DNA of 31,548 bases from Dyella_B sp966430775 (lineage in GTDB: Bacteria; Pseudomonadota; Gammaproteobacteria; Xanthomonadales; Rhodanobacteraceae): assembly GCA_966430775.1 (NCBI GenBank), contig CBJMMB010000033.1:1-31548 (forward strand), written 5' to 3'. Made by a program: the position numbers and the translations under genes. Shown here piece by piece: positions 1-8,134 of this stretch. Each line of letters opens with the position of its first letter. Positions within the stretch are counted from its first letter, which is position 1. Under the pieces are notes generated by a model. It worked only from the letters and a program-made list of their open reading frames with translations. It had not been told where the DNA came from and did no database searches.

Positions 1-66
1 CGCTGATTTCGCTCAACATATCAGGCGAAAAACGTGGGGATATTTCAGGGTTCGCCCCCCAACCTA
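1..66. repeat. Dispersed repeat, copy 1 (downstream of the S41 peptidase gene)
   Basis: Positions 2-50 are almost identical to 23181-23229, with only two A/G differences; both share a core reading GGCGAAAAACGTGGGGAT. Positions 56-66 carry the CCCAACCTAC edge that also bounds copies near 18775, 22965 and 23283. The edge overlaps the TAG stop codon of the peptidase gene at 64-66. This is a non-coding repeat family of unknown mobility. Confidence 0.7.
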
Positions 67-1512
67 CAGCCGTGCGCTACCAGTCCGTTTGGTTCCATCA
101 CGCGCCAAGCGATCCAGCGCGTCTATCCCGGTGTCGATATCGCGGCGAAATCGCAGCGCGTCAGGTGAAGTCGGTGGTGGCGGCGCGGTGAGCAGATCAG
201 GCGGAACCCCGTTCACCTCAAACACCTTCCCCCGCGGATCCATATAGATCTCGTTGGAAAGCGAGAACGACCAACCGTTGGGCAATACCTTCTCCAGCCG
301 GTCGGACAAAACGCCACGCGTCGGCTGGCCGATCTGCACCGTTCCAGGCAATGCACGCAAGGCCATGGTGGCGGTTTCGGCAGCGCTCACCGTGAAATCG
401 CTGGTCAGCACCACTAGCGGTACCGACAAACGGTTGCCGCTGGATGGCTGCACCTGCATCACATAGGCGGGGTACGTTTTACCCTTCTCGTAGACGCGCT
501 TGCTCCACACCGACCGTGGCACATTGGTGAAATGCCCGGCAATCGTCAACGCCACTGACTCCTCGCCGCCTCCGTTGTAGCGCAAGTCCACGATCACGCC
601 TTGCACGCCATGCAAGCCTGCGACGACTTCGTTCATGGCGGCATTCACCGAACGCACGCGCGTATCCATGGGAACGTCTTCATTCTCGCCCTTGCCGAAG
701 CGGTCCATGCTGAAAATCGCCACATAGCCATAGGGCGCACCGCCCTTCGTGCCTGAGCGCGGCTTCAACTTTCCGTAATAGATCTGGCCGTTGCCGGTTT
801 CCTTGGCGGCTGCCGTCAGCGGCGTGTCTTTCCCTTGGAGATAGGCCACCAGTTGTTTTTGAAGATAGTGATCGTCCAGCAGCAGCGGGCCATTCGGCCC
901 CGCCTGCGTCACAGGAGGAAATTTCTTGACGTGCGCGACTCGCTTGCCATCCGATAGCCGTACATGGGTATCTTTCAGCCGAGCCAACATGTCCGCGAAG
1001 ATCGGGAAGGGATCGCCACCCTTGGAAAGCGCGGCAACACGCGCACGATACGTTTCGCGCAAGGCCTGCCAATCCACGCCATGTTCGGCGAAGAAAGCGT
1101 AGTGCGTGTCGAACGTATTCCACAGGTAATCAAAATTTCGCAGCGGGTCGCGATCCACCATGCCATTGGCTTCGACACAGGCAACCGGCAGACGATCGAG
1201 CCGATCGACCGTCATGCCCGATACGATGAGATGCCAACCCGCGCCGGACGGTGTTCCACCGGATGTCCAGTCACCGTAGTTGCCGCTGAACTGATCCGGC
1301 GTCATGCGCGACTGCCGTAAGCACTGCGGGCCGAGTGTTTCGTACAGCGTGACGTTCCCCGGCTCGACCTGGAAAATCGCTCCATAGCCACGGGCTTGCC
1401 ATATTCCAGGGGGAAGGGTTTGCCCGGCAGGTGCGGCGCTTGCGCTAACGGCAAGCGCCGACGCCAACACAAGCCATGGGCAGGTAAACTTCCGCGGCAG
1501 AAGCGTTATCAC
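64..1512 (-). CDS. S41 family peptidase, exported
   Basis: The product resembles C-terminal-processing/tricorn-type serine peptidases of family S41, which act on proteins or peptides in the periplasm. With a GTG start at 1512 it has 482 residues. A GAGG ribosome site lies five bases upstream of that GTG. The first residues then form a signal peptide: basic LPRKF, a hydrophobic stretch, and cleavage near ASA/AP. The S41 core is in the second half: a DLRYNGGG motif at about residues 309-316 and the probable nucleophile Ser376 in TVSAAE. No PDZ domain is evident. The frame is open upstream to 2019, but that part overlaps the divergent gene and does not look like protein. The natural substrate is unknown. 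The stop codon TAG lies in the edge of a dispersed repeat. Family call is firm; the exact start is less so. Confidence 0.85.
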   Translation of the reverse strand: MITLLPRKFTCPWLVLASALAVSASAAPAGQTLPPGIWQARGYGAIFQVEPGNVTLYETLGPQCLRQSRMTPDQFSGNYGDWTSGGTPSGAGWHLIVSGMTVDRLDRLPVACVEANGMVDRDPLRNFDYLWNTFDTHYAFFAEHGVDWQALRETYRARVAALSKGGDPFPIFADMLARLKDTHVRLSDGKRVAHVKKFPPVTQAGPNGPLLLDDHYLQKQLVAYLQGKDTPLTAAAKETGNGQIYYGKLKPRSGTKGGAPYGYVAIFSMDRFGKGENEDVPMDTRVRSVNAAMNEVVAGLHGVQGVIVDLRYNGGGEESVALTIAGHFTNVPRSVWSKRVYEKGKTYPAYVMQVQPSSGNRLSVPLVVLTSDFTVSAAETATMALRALPGTVQIGQPTRGVLSDRLEKVLPNGWSFSLSNEIYMDPRGKVFEVNGVPPDLLTAPPPPTSPDALRFRRDIDTGIDALDRLARDGTKRTGSARL

Positions 1513-1834
1513 CAGCACCTCGCGTTGGTCGACAACTAGCGGGACACCTTCGAAGCCCCCGGATTCAAGCAGATTGCGCCGCTGTGCGTAAGTGCCGTTC
1601 GCTGGTCGGCCTATCCGGTGCAGCGCGGATAATAATGAGGGGGTTGCAATGGCCGCCGACAGCATGGGGATGTCATCGACACAGTCATACGCCTGCCTCT
1701 TGGTTACGAGTGGGTGGAAGACTGTGCGCGGCGTTTCAGCGTGTGCCTCCGGGGTTTTAGCCCTGGCGCATGCTGGATGGCCAGATGGACGCCGAACGAC
1801 GACCAATCTTTCCCGTATACAACGAGAATCACAC
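1513..1834. promoter_or_regulatory. Divergent intergenic region between two exported-protein genes
   Basis: This 322-base stretch separates the starts of the S41 peptidase (-) and the Asp-box protein (+) and must hold both promoters. I see a TATAAT-like GATAAT at about 1628-1633 on the plus strand but no convincing -35 box at the right distance. Both frames stay open through the region, but the translations show no family resemblance, so I do not extend either gene. Confidence 0.35.
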
Positions 1835-4800
1835 ATGCCTTCACGCACCTCGCTTCGCTCCCTTACCGTGATGATCACAGCTTGCCTGCTTGCCGGCGCA
1901 GCGCCCTTGCACGCAAGCACGCCGTCAACATCCAACAGCGCGAGCGATGCACTGCAATGGCGCGAAGTTGGCCCCTTCCGCGGCGGCTGGGCCACCATGG
2001 CCGCGGGCGATTCCACCAAGCCCGATACGTTCTACATCGGCACTGCCGGCGGTGGCGTGTGGAAAACGACGGACGCCGGCCGCACCTGGCAACCAACCTT
2101 CGACAGCATGCCGGCCGCATCGATCGGCGCGATCACCATCGCGCCATCCAACCCCAACGTGATCTACGCCGGCTCCGGCCAGGTCGCCGCGCGCTACGAC
2201 GTGGCTGCCGGCAACGGCATGTATCGCTCCGATGATGCCGGCAAAACCTGGCAGCACATCGGCCTCACCGAGAGCAAGCACATCGGCCGCATCATCGTCG
2301 ATCCGCATGATGCGAACACGCTGCTGGTCGGCGTGCTCGGCCATTACTTCGGCCCGAACAAGGAACGCGGCGTCTATCGTTCCACCGACGGCGGCAAGAC
2401 CTGGAAGCAGACCCTGTTCGTCGATGCCGACACCGGCGTGGTGGATATGGCCGCCGATCCATCCGATCCGAACATCGTCTACGCCGCGGCGTGGCAGGTG
2501 CGCAATTATCCGTGGCTCTCGTATTTCCAGCCGAATGCGGGGCCGGGCAGCGGCCTGTACAAATCCACCGATGGCGGCGTCACCTGGAAACGCATCAGCG
2601 GCAACGGCTGGCCGACCGGTACGCTGGCGCGCATCGGTATTGCCACCACCAGCGGCAATCGCGTGTATGCGGTGGTGCATTCGGCCGATCCGCGTAAGGA
2701 CAGCGGCTTGTATCGTTCCGATGATGGCGGTGCGACCTGGCAGGCAGTAAGCCACGAATCCTGGTTGCCGAACGATTACTTCAGCCGCATCACGGTCGAT
2801 CCGCACAATCGCGATCGCATCTATTCCGCCGGACAATCGATCCGCCGTTCCGATGATGGCGGCAAGCATTGGGACATTTTCAAGGGCGCACCGGGCGGCG
2901 ACGATTACCACTTCCTGTGGATCGATCCGCGCGATTCGCAACGCATGATCGCCGCGAGCGACCAGGGTGCGGTCGTCACCGTCAACGGCGGCAAGAGCTG
3001 GAGCAGCTGGTACAACCAGCCGACCGGCCAGTTCTATCACCTAGCCACCGATAATCAGTTCCCGTACTGGATTTATTCCGGCCAACAGGACTCCGGCACC
3101 GTGGGCATCGCCAGCCGCAGCGACTACGGTTCCATTTCCTATCGCGACTGGCGCCCGGTCGGTGGCGACGAGCGCGATTACGATCTGCCGTATCCGGACG
3201 ATCCCAACATCGTGTTCGGTTCCGGCCTCGGCGGACGCGTGTCGCGCTGGGATCGCCGCACCGGCGTCGTGCAGAACGTCACCGCATGGCCGGTCAGCAG
3301 CTACGGCCAGCGTCCCACCGATTTCAAATACCACTACACCTGGATCACGCCGATCGCGTTTTCCGCCAAAGCGCCGTATGCGCTTTATCTTGGCGCCCAA
3401 GTCTTGTTCCGCAGCACCGACCAGGGCCAGCATTGGGATGTGATAAGCCCCGATCTCAGCGCAAAGAAGCAGGGCGCCACCGAAGGCTGCAACGGCAATC
3501 CCACCGCGCAGCAGGCACGCGATTGCGGTTACGGCGTGATCTACAGCATCGCACCTTCGCCCTTCACCAATGACGAAATCTGGATCGGCACCGACGACGG
3601 CTCCATCCAGCTCACCCGCGACGGAGGCAAGAACTGGCAGAACATCACCCCGAAGGATCTGCCGAACTGGGGCATCGTCAGCTCGCTCGATCTTTCCACC
3701 ACGCAGCAGGGCACCGCATACGCGGCGGTCGATAACCACCGCCAGGACGATTTCCGTCCGCATGTGTGGCGCACGCATGACTATGGCAAAACCTGGACGG
3801 ATATTTCCGCCGGCTTGCCGAGCGATGATTTCGTCAGCGTGGTGCGCACCGACACCAAGCGCGAAGGCCTGCTGTTCGCCGGTACCGATCGCGGCGTCTA
3901 TGTGTCGTTCGACGATGGCGCGCATTGGCAGTCCCTGCAGCGCAACCTGCCCACCGCATGGGTGCGCGACCTGACCATTCACGGCAACGACCTGGTGGCC
4001 GGCACGCAGGGTAGGGCGATCTGGATTCTCGACGACATCACGCCCCTGCGCCAAGCCGACAACGCGCGCAAGACCGTGCTCTACACACCGGCCGATGCCG
4101 TACGCGTGCGCGCCAACGAAAACAAGGACACGCCACTGCCGCCCGACGAACCGCTCGGCAAAAATCCGCCAGCCGGCGCCGTCATCGATTATCAATTGGC
4201 AGGCACGGCGAAGACCGTCACGCTGGATATCCTCGACAGCGACGGCAAACAGGTCCGCCATTTCTCCAGCGCCGACAAGCCCGAACACCTGCCCGCAGAG
4301 CGTTACTTCCAGAAAGGCTGGCTAGGCTCGCCGCAAACCCTGGGCACCAGCGCCGGCGCACACCGCTTCGTCTGGAACCTGCGCTACCCACGTCCCGATG
4401 CCTTGCTCTACGGCTACAGCATCGCCGCCACCTGGGATTCCGATACACCGCTTACGCCGGAAGGCCCGCTCGCACTGCCCGGCAAATACCAGGTCGTGCT
4501 CACGGTCGACGGCAAGACTTACCGCGCACTATTGAACGTCGTACCCGATCCGCGCGTAACTATCGATCAAAACGCCCTCACCGAAGGCCTCGCCTTCTCC
4601 CGCGAAGTCGGCACGGCACTGCAACAAGTTTGGCAAACCCACGGCGAAGTGGACGCCGTACGCAACCAGCTCGACGAAGCCGAGAAAAAACTCGGCGATG
4701 ACACCAGCCACAAATCCCAACACGACGACATCGAAGCCTTCCGCAAGAAAACCGATCCCCTGGTTTCCGGCGACAGCGAAACGGCCACCAATCTCGAAGC

Positions 4801-5056
4801 CATGAACGACGCCCTCACCGCCATTGCATCCGATGTGGAAGGCGCCGACCGCGCACCGACCGATGGGCAGCGCCAGGCGTTTGCGGAGTACAAGGCGAAT
4901 TTGGATAGGGCGGTGGCGCAGTGGCAGTCGATTCGAGGTTCGGATTTGGCTACGTTGAATTCGCATCTGCATGCGGCGGGTGTCAAAGCGATCACGGTGC
5001 CGGCGGTGAGTCAGTTACGTGCCGAAGGGGCTGGTGATTCGGATGATGTGCCTTGA
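1835..5056 (+). CDS. Large secreted Asp-box (BNR/VPS10-like) repeat protein
   Basis: The product has 1073 residues from the ATG at 1835 and resembles the bacterial VPS10/sortilin-like, BNR-repeat beta-propeller proteins, often labelled glycosyl hydrolase without proof. A signal peptide is plain: basic start, hydrophobic core at about residues 10-24, cleavage after HAS near residue 28. At least ten Asp-boxes of the form S/T-x-D-x-G-x-x-W run through residues 75 to about 740, for example VWKTTDAGRTW at 75-85, MYRSDDAGKTW, VYRSTDGGKTW and LYKSTDGGVTW. The C-terminal 150 residues are charged and probably helical (QLDEAEKKLGDD). The frame is open from 1592, but the signal peptide and the weak GAGA upstream favour 1835. 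No catalytic residues can be assigned; a binding or scaffolding role is equally possible. It may share a role with the divergent peptidase. Confidence 0.85.
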   Translation: MPSRTSLRSLTVMITACLLAGAAPLHASTPSTSNSASDALQWREVGPFRGGWATMAAGDSTKPDTFYIGTAGGGVWKTTDAGRTWQPTFDSMPAASIGAITIAPSNPNVIYAGSGQVAARYDVAAGNGMYRSDDAGKTWQHIGLTESKHIGRIIVDPHDANTLLVGVLGHYFGPNKERGVYRSTDGGKTWKQTLFVDADTGVVDMAADPSDPNIVYAAAWQVRNYPWLSYFQPNAGPGSGLYKSTDGGVTWKRISGNGWPTGTLARIGIATTSGNRVYAVVHSADPRKDSGLYRSDDGGATWQAVSHESWLPNDYFSRITVDPHNRDRIYSAGQSIRRSDDGGKHWDIFKGAPGGDDYHFLWIDPRDSQRMIAASDQGAVVTVNGGKSWSSWYNQPTGQFYHLATDNQFPYWIYSGQQDSGTVGIASRSDYGSISYRDWRPVGGDERDYDLPYPDDPNIVFGSGLGGRVSRWDRRTGVVQNVTAWPVSSYGQRPTDFKYHYTWITPIAFSAKAPYALYLGAQVLFRSTDQGQHWDVISPDLSAKKQGATEGCNGNPTAQQARDCGYGVIYSIAPSPFTNDEIWIGTDDGSIQLTRDGGKNWQNITPKDLPNWGIVSSLDLSTTQQGTAYAAVDNHRQDDFRPHVWRTHDYGKTWTDISAGLPSDDFVSVVRTDTKREGLLFAGTDRGVYVSFDDGAHWQSLQRNLPTAWVRDLTIHGNDLVAGTQGRAIWILDDITPLRQADNARKTVLYTPADAVRVRANENKDTPLPPDEPLGKNPPAGAVIDYQLAGTAKTVTLDILDSDGKQVRHFSSADKPEHLPAERYFQKGWLGSPQTLGTSAGAHRFVWNLRYPRPDALLYGYSIAATWDSDTPLTPEGPLALPGKYQVVLTVDGKTYRALLNVVPDPRVTIDQNALTEGLAFSREVGTALQQVWQTHGEVDAVRNQLDEAEKKLGDDTSHKSQHDDIEAFRKKTDPLVSGDSETATNLEAMNDALTAIASDVEGADRAPTDGQRQAFAEYKANLDRAVAQWQSIRGSDLATLNSHLHAAGVKAITVPAVSQLRAEGAGDSDDVP

Positions 5057-5076
5057 TGTGTGAGTAAGGACTGCCT

Positions 5077-5104
5077 CAGCCCTCCCTTTTCGGGTGGAGG
5101 GCTG
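5077..5104 (+). terminator. Hairpin after the Asp-box gene
   Basis: CAGCCCTCC at 5077-5085 pairs perfectly with GGAGGGCTG at 5096-5104, and CCC/GGG inside the loop may extend the stem. No T tract follows, so intrinsic termination is uncertain. It sits 20 bases after the stop codon and marks the boundary with the AT-richer region. Confidence 0.5.
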
Positions 5105-5165
5105 GCGTCAATGTTTCGAATTAAGCGAATGTCCCAATCACCGAACAACGAAAACCAGGCGTAAT

Positions 5166-5435
5166 ATGAATCTACCCTCGCTTAGCTGTGCACGCGCTCT
5201 TCGAGATGGCGGAATTGACGCGGTTGCTGCATTGAACGAGGCACTCAGAGATGCGCTCATTGATCTTCCGCCAGAGAGTCACAGTGAGGTTAAGCTTGCC
5301 ATTGGCCGCGCGATGTCTGCCGTCCTCGATGAGACTGTAAATCCTGCTGTGCAGGCATATCCGGAACTCCGTCCCGACGAAGACACATGGATTGCAATTG
5401 CAAGAACTCGGGCAGCTGCTCGGGTCGCGTCATGA
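5166..5435 (+). CDS. Hypothetical protein, 89 aa
   Basis: I do not recognise this small soluble protein. From the ATG at 5166 it encodes 89 residues with an alternating hydrophobic/charged pattern suggesting an all-helical fold, and no signal peptide or membrane segment. A frame is open from 5094, but that part runs through the preceding hairpin. A weak AGG lies a few bases before the ATG. Base composition is lower in GC than the genes on either side, matching the cassette-like genes that follow; it is the first gene of that region. It could be the gene of the first recognisable cassette, since an attC-like site follows at 5604, but 170 bases of non-coding DNA lie between. Confidence 0.55.
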   Translation: MNLPSLSCARALRDGGIDAVAALNEALRDALIDLPPESHSEVKLAIGRAMSAVLDETVNPAVQAYPELRPDEDTWIAIARTRAAARVAS

Positions 5436-5467
5436 AAGTTGTGGCTGCTACTCAGTCTTTGTCCAAA

Positions 5468-5525
5468 AACGGGGTCGGATTGGATGCACTTCCAAAAGAA
5501 GCATAGGTTTGAACCTGACTCCGTT
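5468..5525. repeat. Degenerate REP-like inverted repeat
   Basis: AACGGGGTCGGATT at 5468-5481 and AACCTGACTCCGTT at 5512-5525 are inverted copies matching at 11 of 14 positions. The wording resembles the GGGGTCAGGTT/AACCTGACCCC repeats associated with REP-type (Y1) transposases in Xanthomonadales; that link is from memory and inference. No transposase is present in the window. Confidence 0.4.
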
Positions 5526-5603
5526 CTTGGGAAGTATCGAGAAGTTGCTGGCGCAGGTTGCTGAGGATAAGCACGCGTGCTTCTTCGGCTGGCAATCGCG
5601 CCT

Positions 5604-5659
5604 GGTAATCCATTCGAGTTGAAGCCGCTTTGCGGCTTGGCTCTATTCACGCTTCGGAC
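5604..5659 (+). repeat. attC-like site 1 (degenerate)
   Basis: The segment has a CATTCGAG left box, a central hairpin GCCGCTTTGCGGC, then GGCTCTATTCACGC and a degraded core TTCGGAC. This is the order of attC sites (R''-L''-hairpin-L'-R'). Neither outer core box is intact. It lies 15 bases before the ATG of the VOC gene at 5674. Confidence 0.45.
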
Positions 5660-5673
5660 CTCAGGAGAGAGAT

Positions 5674-6033
5674 ATGCCGCAACACGAGAAGATCAACTAC
5701 GTTGAGTACTCATCACGAGACTTAGGTGCGACGAAGCGCTTTTTTCAAGAAGCATTTGGATGGGTGTTCGAGGACTATGGCCCGGACTACACAGCGTTTT
5801 CTGGGCAAGGCCTCGATGGGGGCTTCTTTAAATCTGAATTGGCTGCGCGCACAAGCCAAGGCAGTGCTCTCGTCGTCTTTTACAGTGCGCACTTGGAAGG
5901 CACACTTGCCAAGGTCGTCGCTGCAGGCGGTGAGATAATAAAGCCGATTTTTTCCTTTCCTGGTGGCCGGAGGTTTCACTTCATCGAGCCAAGCGGCAAT
6001 GAGTTTGCGGTTTGGTCGGAGTCTGCAGCTTGA
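5674..6033 (+). CDS. VOC family (glyoxalase/bleomycin-resistance-like) protein
   Basis: This 119-residue product is a single vicinal-oxygen-chelate domain. Family marks are YVEYSSRDLGATKRFFQEAFGW at the start (residues 9-30), LVVFYSAHLE in the middle, and FHFIEPSGNEFAVWSE at the end. Such proteins bind a metal or a small molecule; members include glyoxalases, dioxygenases and antibiotic-binding proteins, and the sequence does not say which applies here. A good AGGAGAG ribosome site at 5662-5668 fixes the ATG at 5674. The gene lies between two attC-like sites, 5604-5659 and 6028-6084, the layout of one gene cassette, and is less GC-rich than the chromosome around it. Confidence 0.85.
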   Translation: MPQHEKINYVEYSSRDLGATKRFFQEAFGWVFEDYGPDYTAFSGQGLDGGFFKSELAARTSQGSALVVFYSAHLEGTLAKVVAAGGEIIKPIFSFPGGRRFHFIEPSGNEFAVWSESAA

Positions 6034-6084
6034 CATTCCATTCAAGGCAGACGGCTCCGCGGTCAACCAACTCCAGCGTTTGGT
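6028..6084 (+). repeat. attC-like site 2
   Basis: It starts over the TGA of the VOC gene: CTTGACA, then CATTCAAGG, a central GC-rich stem, CAACTCCAGC and core GTTTGGT at 6078-6084 (one mismatch to GTTRRRY). CATTCAAG and AACTCCAGCGTTTGG are typical L''/L'-R' wording of attC sites in cassette arrays. Confidence 0.55.
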
Positions 6085-6090
6085 GTTCTG

Positions 6091-6594
6091 ATGATCTCCG
6101 GCACAATTTTCGCAGATGACTTCCTCTCAGCTCAGCACCTGCATCGACAGCCGATAGCGCGGCGACAGCTCGCCGTCCTTGCTGCGATCGTGCTCATTGG
6201 CTTACTCATCGTCTGGGCAGGTTATTTTTCCCTCGAAATCATAATTTTCGGCGCTGGCACCGGCGGTCTTGTCGGTGAGCTTGTTCTATCTCGGCTTCTG
6301 TTACCTCGACGGCATTTGCGGATCTATCACCAGCAGACCTCTCTAAGATCCAATTACACCTATTCGTGGGATGCTGAAAGTATTAGTGTTGTGTGCGATT
6401 CGGGCCAAGCTAAGCGGTCGTGGAGCGATTACGTTAAAAGCCGGGAAAATGATCAAATGTTCCTGCTTTATCACTCCGATGTAATGTTTGAGATCTTTCC
6501 AAAGTCCTGGTTTCTTAGCCCGGAACAGGTCGAGTCATTTCGACAGCTTGCGTCCCAGGTGGGTGCCTTGCCAAATGGCGGCAGCGTTTCCTAA
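6091..6594 (+). CDS. YcxB-like membrane protein, 167 aa
   Basis: The product begins with a soluble stretch, has two hydrophobic segments at about residues 29-47 and 49-70, and ends in a cytoplasmic or periplasmic domain resembling the YcxB-like family (YSWDAESISVVCDSGQAKRSW, then FEIFPKSWFLSPEQVESFRQL). YcxB-like proteins are small membrane proteins of unknown function found widely in bacteria and often in cassettes. The start ATG at 6091 lies seven bases after the core box of attC-like site 2 and has no clear ribosome site. The TAA stop overlaps the next attC-like site. Confidence 0.75.
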   Translation: MISGTIFADDFLSAQHLHRQPIARRQLAVLAAIVLIGLLIVWAGYFSLEIIIFGAGTGGLVGELVLSRLLLPRRHLRIYHQQTSLRSNYTYSWDAESISVVCDSGQAKRSWSDYVKSRENDQMFLLYHSDVMFEIFPKSWFLSPEQVESFRQLASQVGALPNGGSVS

Positions 6595-6642
6595 CCGATC
6601 ATCCGTTTACGCTTTCGACGTCGTCTAACTCAGGCGTTAGGT
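6589..6642 (+). repeat. attC-like site 3 (perfect core box)
   Basis: TCCTAAC at 6589-6595, containing the TAA stop of the preceding gene, pairs with GTTAGGT at 6636-6642 at six of seven positions. The inner right part reads GTCTAACTCAGGC directly before the core, the standard L'-R' wording. Spacing between outer boxes is 40 bases. This is one of the clearest attC candidates. Confidence 0.65.
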
Positions 6643-6658
6643 GCAAAGGAGAGTGACT

Positions 6659-6952
6659 ATGGAGAATGGCCAGAAAAAAGTTATTTCCTGGGGCCGCCCT
6701 GGCGCTCTTGTGATGTTCTTAATCTGCATCACGACCATCGGCGTAGCTTCCGCTAGTCATTGGCGGGCGCTAGATGTCGCACTTTCGTTGATATGGCTTG
6801 GGTTTCTTGTCATCGGTTCTTTTGTGGTCCTTTGGCGTGCCTGGAGGCATCGCTCAGAGCCAGGGCAGGTCAAACTGGGGCAGCTTGCCGCGCTGCCTGG
6901 AAGTTGGCAGCGGTGGGTGCTCGGCGAGAGCAAAGATGATGATTCTCAATAG
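6659..6952 (+). CDS. Small membrane protein, 97 aa, unknown function
   Basis: I do not recognise this protein. From the ATG at 6659, preceded by an AAAGGAG ribosome site at 6645-6651, it encodes 97 residues with two hydrophobic segments at about 15-34 and 41-61 and a basic, then acidic tail (SKDDDSQ). It lies between two attC-like sites, and the ribosome site follows immediately after the core box of the first, as in integron cassettes. Its low GC content matches the other cassette-like genes. Confidence 0.65.
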   Translation: MENGQKKVISWGRPGALVMFLICITTIGVASASHWRALDVALSLIWLGFLVIGSFVVLWRAWRHRSEPGQVKLGQLAALPGSWQRWVLGESKDDDSQ

Positions 6953-7024
6953 ATAGCGCATGCGCTTTGCACCTACTACCTAAGTAGCGTGCGCACCACG
7001 CGTCGTTTAACTCCAGTGTTGAGC
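6944..7024 (+). repeat. attC-like site 4 (perfect right core box)
   Basis: GTTGAGC at 7018-7024 fits GTTRRRY exactly and is preceded by TTTAACTCCAGT. A partner TCTCAAT at 6944-6950, over the stop codon of the preceding gene, matches its reverse complement at five of seven positions. The middle holds inverted GC-rich stems (GCGCATGCGC, GCGTGCGCACCACGCG). Confidence 0.6.
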
Positions 7025-7050
7025 GTCTGTCTACGTTAGCGGGAATGCGA

Positions 7051-7641
7051 ATGAAGACCCAAACCAAATCTTCTGCTGAGCTGAAGGTGCATTACTTCGA
7101 GCAGCAACGAGATTGGGCTGCCTGGCTAAATGAAAATCACGCCTCGTCGCCTGGGGTATGGCTACAACTTGCAAAGAAGGGCGCTGATGTGGCGTCAGTT
7201 TCATACGATGAGGCCGTCGAAATTGCGCTTTGCTTTGGCTGGATAGACGGACAGAAGCGGGCGCATGATGATCAATTCTGGCTTCAGAAATTTACGCGAC
7301 GCTCGGGCAAGAGCGTTTGGTCGAAGATCAATCGGGACAAGGCGCTTGCGCTAGTCAAGGCAAAGAAAATGAAGCCTGCCGGACTCAAGGAGATTGAGCG
7401 CGCGAAGTTCGATGGTCGATGGGATGCTGCGTACGACTCATCCAGCAAGGCGGCTGTGCCAAGCGATTTTCAATCTGCGCTGGACGGTAATGCGCGGGCT
7501 AAAGCTTTCTTCGAAACGCTCGATAGCCGGAATCGGTACGCTGTTCTGTATAGGGTACAAACCGCCAAGACTGCCGAAACGCGCGCCAAGCGGATTTCAC
7601 AGTTCGTGCTTATGCTGGCACGACACGAGAAAATTCATTAG
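7051..7641 (+). CDS. YdeI/OmpD-associated family protein
   Basis: The product, 196 residues from the ATG at 7051 (a second ATG is at 7045), resembles the YdeI/OmdA family: HYFEQQRDWAAWLNENH at the start, CFGWIDGQKRAHDDQFWLQKF in the first half, SVWSKINRDKA, and a basic helical tail (TAKTAETRAKRISQFVLML). Members are small soluble proteins linked to resistance to peptides or stress in some species, but the biochemical role is not established. A GCGGGA seven bases before 7051 favours that start. Attached sites at 6944-7024 and 7636-7684 frame it as one cassette. Confidence 0.8.
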   Translation: MKTQTKSSAELKVHYFEQQRDWAAWLNENHASSPGVWLQLAKKGADVASVSYDEAVEIALCFGWIDGQKRAHDDQFWLQKFTRRSGKSVWSKINRDKALALVKAKKMKPAGLKEIERAKFDGRWDAAYDSSSKAAVPSDFQSALDGNARAKAFFETLDSRNRYAVLYRVQTAKTAETRAKRISQFVLMLARHEKIH

Positions 7642-7684
7642 TGACTACTTCTGAGGACATTGACGCTTAATCCCAGCATTAATC
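7636..7684 (+). repeat. attC-like site 5 (degenerate)
   Basis: CATTAGT at 7636-7642 overlaps the TAG stop of the preceding gene, and ATTAATC at 7678-7684 follows CTTAATCCCAGC. The outer boxes match as inverted copies at five of seven positions. The layout is right but the core boxes have decayed. Confidence 0.4.
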
Positions 7685-7717
7685 CTTACAACAAATCATC
7701 GTGATCAGGAGAAGCCA

Positions 7718-8134
7718 ATGAGCTCGGCAGTTCTTGATGATCTAAAGGTCCATGTAAAGCTGAAGCTGTCTGCGCTGTGGGCGTCATTGATGTTCTGCTA
7801 CATCTATGGGGACTATTTTGGGCTCTATGTGCCTGGCCAGTTGAAAGGAATGTTGGCGGGCCAAGGGCCAATTGGGCCTGTGAGTTAGGGCGCTCTGGTC
7901 ATTACGTCGATTCTGCTGGCGGTTCCCGGCATCATGGTCTTCCTTTCGCTGGTGCTGCCGCCAAAAGTAAATCGTTGGCTCAATATCGTTCTCGGCGCGT
8001 TCTACATAGTTGTCATGCTCCTCACCATGCCGGGGGCTTGGTCGTTCTACATCCTCTTGGGCGTCATCGAGATTGCAATGGGTGCGCTTACGATTTGGTA
8101 TGCGTGGGGCTGGCCTAGGCAGACGCCGGCCTAA
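7718..8134 (+). pseudogene. DUF6326-like membrane protein gene interrupted by an amber codon
   Basis: From the ATG at 7718 (ribosome site CAGGAGAAG) the frame reads 56 residues, MSSAVLDDLKVHVKLKLSAL and onward, then meets TAG at 7886-7888. The same frame continues without shift for 81 more codons (GALVITSILLAVPGIMVFLS to YAWGWPRQTPA) to TAA at 8132-8134. Together the halves make a 138-residue, four-segment membrane protein I recognise as DUF6326-like, where the interrupted position usually lies in a short P-x-x-Q-G-like loop; a CAG-to-TAG change would explain it. The part after the stop has an internal ATG at 7934, so a fragment might still be made. A sequencing error is possible. It lies between attC-like sites 5 and 6. 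Confidence 0.75.

Noticed and set aside
1513..2019. N-terminal extension of the S41 peptidase up to 2019
   Set aside because: It would overlap the start of the divergent gene and place the signal peptide inside the protein; the GTG at 1512 has a ribosome site and gives a normal signal peptide.
1925..4288. Minus-strand open frames opposite the Asp-box protein gene
   Set aside because: Their regular Gly/Ile/Asp-rich translation is the reverse reading of the repeated Asp-boxes, not a protein.
5105..5165. An attC or attI site before the first small gene
   Set aside because: I see no core box pair; resemblance to attC at AATTAAGCG is too weak.
5392..5622. Possible genes between 5435 and 5604
   Set aside because: Short frames here run through a REP-like repeat and an attC-like site and show no family; a piece reading FEPDSVLGKYREVAG may be a gene remnant, but I cannot support it.
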